From Strongylocentrotus droebachiensis (Eukaryota > Echinodermata > Echinoidea > Camarodonta > Strongylocentrotidae): DNA of 64,000 nt. The position numbers and the translations under genes are program-made. A model generated the notes under the pieces. It was not told where the DNA came from. It ran no database searches and saw only the letters and a program-made list of their open reading frames with translations. Of this stretch, positions 60,801 through 64,000 are shown piece by piece. The stretch lies in contig JAVYIG010002089.1 in NCBI GenBank assembly GCA_035222895.1, forward strand, positions 1 to 64,000, in the 5' to 3' direction. Positions within the stretch are counted from its first letter, which is position 1. Every line of letters begins with the position of its first letter.

Positions 60801-63786
60801 CTTACCGAAGCAAGCGGTGAGAATCTCCTCCAGAGGTTTCTGTGTAACAGTCACATTATGCTTCTCGGTGGTTTCTGTTCCATCGGTCAGTGTTTGTGAC
60901 GTCATTGTGTGTTGAGTCGACGGTTGTGGCTGCGTGGTATCGGGTATCAGCTCATCCGTTGTTGGTACTGAATAACATTGGATCAACAGTGTGAAAATAG
61001 TGGACAGTGTTTCCAAAGTGTTATCGCAGTATAAACATTGCGTTACCACAGTGGAAACACATTGTGAGCCCAGTATAACCACTGTATTTAGAAACAATTT
61101 AACGACAGTGGGAGCATAGTTTGACCAAGGTGTTAGCAAATTATGATCTCAATGTTATAACCACACTTGAAACACTGTGTGAACATAGTGTTAAATCAGG
61201 GACTAAACATGATGACCACAGTATGAATTACCGCAATATTATCACACTGTGAACACAACATTACCACTTTGTATTCACACTCATACTGAATGTAATGTGG
61301 CCACAGTATGACCTCTGTGTAAACATAGTGTGATCAGCGTGACCACAGTGTGAACACATTACATCCAAAATAAGACCAGTTTTACTACAAACGGGACACT
61401 ATGTGCCCATAACGTGACCACATTGTTTTCAGGTTATCAACCCCGAAGAAATGTTTCATATCCGAAGTGTGGTGCATATCACAAAGTGTCACAGCATTTT
61501 CACATCACTGAAAAATCGTTCAATATAATGTCAAAGGGTGTTAGAGGTGTCCCATCATACATTTCATTTCTATTGTTGATGACTGATATCATTTTCTAAA
61601 GCGAAGTGAAAGAAAGTAGTACAGAGGATCTACAGCTATATGTCAAAGGCAATACAGAATATTTGATTGTACAAATATTGCTTTTATTTTACATTATATC
61701 AATTTTGATATAGAATTGTTTAGAAAAATAGTTCTCACCAGTTGATGTGGCCGCCTCCGTGGAAGAGCCTTCCGTTGTTTGGGGATTGGTTTGTAGCTGA
61801 AAATGAAAAGATGGTAGTATACCTCAGTCTTACCGAAAAAACCGACTCCACACCAGCTACAAACTAACAGATTCATGGCCATTCGGGGGGTAATGCTCTG
61901 ACTATATGTATTTAATAATATCGTATCTTGTGCATCTTTGTACGTCCTATTTGTATGTAAATGTATCGTATCTTGTGCACCCTTTCCATCATTCTAACAA
62001 TTTATTATATTCTAATAGAATATTATCATTGATAGATGATTTTAAAAAGCTTTGTTTACTCACCAGTGTTGTGAGCGGTTCATTATCGTTGCCTTGGTAG
62101 TAATAGAAAAAGAAACATGTCGAAGATTAATGTTAAAACGCGTAATTAACATGATAAAAGAGAGAGGCCTTTGAATTATTAGGCCACAAATAAGTAGCAC
62201 TGACTACAATGTATTACTGAGTATATCAACATTATTTTCATGCAAAATACTACGTAAACATGGGAGGATATAGGTATTAGTCAATACGATTTTTGTTACG
62301 GGTTAAGCATGAGTCTGGTGTACATGTCACAAAGTGTCACAGTATTTTCACATCACTGAAAATCGTTCAATATAATGTCAAACAGTGTTAGAGGTGTTTC
62401 ATCATGCATTTCATTTCTATTGTTGATGACTGATATCATTTTCTAAAGCGAAGTGAAAGAAAGTAGTACAGAGGATCTACAGCTATATGTCAAAGGCAAT
62501 ACAGAATATTTGATTGTACAAATATTGCTTTTATTTTACATTATATCAATTTTGATATAGAATTGTTTAGAAAAATAGTTCTCACCAGTTGATGTGGCCG
62601 CCTCCGTGGAAGAGCCTTCCGTTGTTTGGGGATTGGTTTGTAGCTGAAAATGAAAAGATGGTAGTATACCTCAGTCTTACCGAAAAAACCGACTCCACAC
62701 CAGCTACAAACTAACAGATTCATGGCCATTCGGGGGGTAATGCTCTGACTATATGTATTTAATAATATCGTATCTTGTGCATCTTTGTACGTCCTATTTG
62801 TATGTAAATGTATCGTATCTTGTGCACCCTTTCCATCATTCTAACAATTTATTATATTCTAATAGAATATTATCATTGATAGATGATTTTAAAAAGCTTT
62901 GTTTACTCACCAGTGTTGTGAGCGGTTCATTATCGTTGCCTTGGTAGTAATAGAAAAAGAAACATGTCGAAGATTAATGTTAAAACGCGTAATTAACATG
63001 ATAAAAGAGAGAGGCCTTTGAATTATTAGGCCACAAATAAGTAGCACTGACTACAATGTATTACTGAGTATATCAACATTATTTTCATGCAAAATACTAC
63101 GTAAACATGGGAGGATATAGGTATTAGTCAATACGATTTTTGTTACGGGTTAAGCATGAGTCTGGTGTACATGTCACAAAGTGTCACAGTATTTTCACAT
63201 CACTGAAAATCGTTCAATATAATGTCAAACAGTGTTAGAGGTGTTTCATCATGCATTTCATTTCTATTGTTGATGACTGATATCATTTTCTAAAGCGAAG
63301 TGAAAGAAAGTAGTACAGAGGATCTACAGCTATATGTCAAAGGCAACACAGAATATTTGATTGTACAAATATTGCTTTTATTTTACATTATATCAATTTT
63401 GATATAGAATTGTTTAGAAAAATAGTTCTCACCAGTTGATGTGGCCGCCTCCGTGGAAGAACCTTCCGTTGTTTGGGGATTGGTTTGTAGCTGAAAATGA
63501 AAAGATGGTAGTATACCTCAGTCTTACCTAAAAAACCGACTCCACACCAGCTACAAACTAACAGATTCATGGCCATTCGGGGGGTAATGCTCTGACTATA
63601 TGTATTTAATAATATCGTATCTTGTGCATCTTTGTACGTCCTATTTGTATGTAAATGTATCGTATCTTGTGCACCCTTTCCATCATTCTAACAATTTATT
63701 ATATTCTAATAGAATATTATCATTGATAGATGATTTTAAAAAGCTTTGTTTACTCACCAGTGTTGTGAGCGGTTCATTATCGTTGC
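46066..63786 (-). CDS. Adhesion GPCR, ~20 exons, 5' and 3' ends missing
   Basis: Exons 5' to 3' (minus): three pairs of mini-exons (63,758-63,786/63,433-63,490; 62,911-62,939/62,586-62,643; 62,064-62,092/61,739-61,796), then 60,806-60,967 (Thr/Ser-rich stalk), 58,974-59,093, 58,094-58,311, one ending at 57,778 (donor unclear), 57,606-57,655, and 56,876-56,984 (GPS: GWDWTTEGC ... CRCDHLSAIAL, cleavage predicted at HL/S). The helices follow: 53,095-53,207 (TM1), 52,366-52,468 (TM2), 51,311-51,512 (TM3-4), 50,637-50,703, 49,749-49,815 (CWL, TM5), 48,434-48,549, 46,975-47,101 (TM6-7) and 46,066-46,107 ('FYCPMNPE'). Borders are GT-AG and phases fit throughout, except at the unclear donor, where 'TPLVAVVAYF' looks like GAIN sequence but lacks a good GT. 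The 5' exons lie beyond the window. Adhesion GPCRs self-cleave in GAIN and signal through a tethered agonist; ligand unknown. Confidence 0.85.
47636..47948. mobile_element. MITE, ~313 bp, in an adhesion GPCR intron
   Basis: GGGAGTTTACAGATA at the left is perfectly inverted at the right; 'ggtacaaatgacc' occurs near both ends. The overlapping minus-strand open frame is not coding. Confidence 0.65.
51788..51985. repeat. (TAA)n plus dispersed repeat fragment
   Basis: A run of about ten TAA units is followed by 'ggcatttctatagcgccatc', 'gattctattccgaagcac' and 'caggtacccatttacatcac'. I know these words as part of a widely dispersed echinoderm/marine-invertebrate repeat (SINE- or MITE-like). Only this fragment is present. 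Confidence 0.6.
53772..54045 (+). pseudogene. Crypton-derived (DUF3504/KIAA1958-like) N-terminal fragment
   Basis: On the plus strand, opposite to the host gene, an ATG at 53,772 opens 'MATASGF'. Nearby frames read 'DEDELDRIVDTKD', 'TKAVINSSVNIILA' and then 'IKDIEDFAADELNGFLRKF' plus 'YAEVRTTTGE', the N-terminal (core-binding) part of Crypton-type tyrosine recombinases and domesticated relatives. Two frame changes separate the parts, so it is not intact. 'gag|gtaagg' at 53,990/53,991 could be a splice donor. Upstream 53,560-53,770 is CpG-rich and promoter-like. No catalytic recombinase domain is present in the window. It lies in the intron between the GPS and TM1 exons. Confidence 0.6.
54545..56510. 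repeat. 2-kb purine-rich satellite, ~90-bp period
   Basis: About two kilobases of nearly pure A/G-rich sequence built from 'gagaaaatgatagaatgata', 'aaaacaaagaataacataag' and 'agaaggtgatagaaggaaga' words, recurring about every 90 bp with insertions of part-units. The minus strand therefore shows Phe/Leu/Ser-rich open frames up to 604 residues, which are artefacts. It sits in the intron separating GPS and TM1. Confidence 0.85.
57803..57935. repeat. (GA)n-rich tract
   Basis: Interrupted GA repeat directly upstream (minus-strand sense) of the exon ending at 57,778. On the coding strand it forms a C/T-rich tract before the acceptor. A similar tract lies at 58,862-58,955. Confidence 0.8.
59806..60082. 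mobile_element. hAT-like MITE, ~85-bp TIRs, internal TTCTTGATATCAAGAA palindromes
   Basis: Starts CAGGGCTCCCACTTAGCC and ends with its complement; arms match for about 85 bp with one extra base. Between them, the palindrome TTCTTGATATCAAGAA occurs in several whole or partial copies. Flanks 'ctgtaaag' and 'cttaacag' are only partly alike, so the target duplication is eroded or absent. Confidence 0.85.
60970..61430. repeat. Degenerate ~11-12-bp repeat (ACACAGTGTGA-like)
   Basis: Dozens of words such as 'ccacagtgtgaacac', 'aacactgtgtgaacatagtg' and 'gaccacagtatga' follow each other between the stalk exon and the 847-bp array. The motif is itself nearly palindromic. Non-coding intron sequence. 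Confidence 0.75.
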
Positions 63787-64000
63787 CTTGGTAGTAATAC
63801 AAAAAGAAACATGTCGAAGATTAATGTTAAAAGGCGTTATTAACATGATAAAAGAGAGAGGCCTTTGAATTATTAGGCCACAAATAAGTAGCACTGACTA
63901 CAATGTATTACTGAGTATATCAACATTATTTTCATGCAAAATACTACGTAAACATGGGAGGATATAGGTATTAGTCAATACGATTTTTGTTACAGGTTAA
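61471..64000. repeat. 847-bp tandem array carrying two mini-exons per unit
   Basis: Units at about 61,471-62,317, 62,318-63,164 and 63,165-64,000; the third is almost complete and the array may continue past the window edge. Units 2 and 3 differ by only a handful of bases. Each unit contains a 29-nt and a 58-nt exon of the adhesion GPCR (minus strand) with intact GT-AG borders, adding 29 residues rich in Thr/Ser (GNDNEPLTTL, then LQTNPQTTEGSSTEAATST). Confidence 0.9.

Noticed and set aside
1-64000. CRISPR arrays, tRNA or rRNA genes
   Set aside because: No regularly spaced identical short repeats with unique spacers and no cloverleaf or rRNA signature was seen; all arrays here are tandem satellites.

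Overview
The window looks like metazoan, most likely echinoderm (sea-urchin-like), nuclear DNA. It is AT-rich with spliced GT-AG genes, many microsatellites and a dense load of terminal-inverted-repeat (TIR) elements. Three G-protein-coupled receptor loci of kinds that are expanded in echinoderms frame it: a single-exon rhodopsin-class receptor, a somatomedin-B/Methuselah-like receptor and an adhesion GPCR. Assignment to echinoderms is an inference from these families and repeats, not from a marker gene.

Layout. 0-8 kb: repeats only, namely a duplicated G-rich segment, one arm of a 2.4-kb inverted repeat, and two TIR elements (4.57-4.87 and 6.60-7.55 kb). 8.05-9.24 kb, minus: a class A GPCR complete from TM1 to TM7 except for one in-frame stop in TM2. 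10-12 kb: local duplications and a chimeric scrap in which a LINE reverse-transcriptase fragment is fused to a piece of the receptor found at 37 kb. About 13.6-24.7 kb, minus: a fossil Polinton/Maverick with packaging ATPase, protein-primed DNA polymerase, a conserved Polinton protein and two PC4-like modules, heavily decorated by nested miniature elements. 25.9-28.5 kb, minus: a truncated LINE holding a 1.2-kb TIR element that itself holds a 0.38-kb one. 28.7-31.1 kb: the second arm of the large inverted repeat.

31.7-39.1 kb, plus: a three-exon gene for a receptor with signal peptide, 8-cysteine somatomedin-B-like domain, long ectodomain and seven-helix domain. Intron 1 carries a LINE inserted in an older LINE fragment. 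All splice phases agree, but exon 2 needs one frame change at a GGGG run. 39.1-46 kb: intergenic, with a degenerate minisatellite, a 0.65-kb TIR element inside a duplicated flank, and a three-unit tandem array (about 0.6 kb per unit) whose first unit holds a hAT-like MITE with a clear 8-bp target duplication.

46.07 kb to the right edge, minus: an adhesion GPCR read as about 20 exons with consistent phases. Its parts are a Ser/Thr-rich stalk, GAIN/GPS with an HLS cleavage motif, and seven helices. The stalk region includes an 847-bp tandem array in which each unit carries two mini-exons that together add exactly 29 codons. Introns of this gene hold a 2-kb purine-rich satellite, a Crypton/DUF3504-like coding fragment and several MITEs. 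The 5' end of the gene lies outside the window and its 3' terminal exon was not found.

The receptors would act independently at the cell surface. The Polinton proteins would once have served replication and packaging of that element. No CRISPR array, rRNA or tRNA gene was seen.
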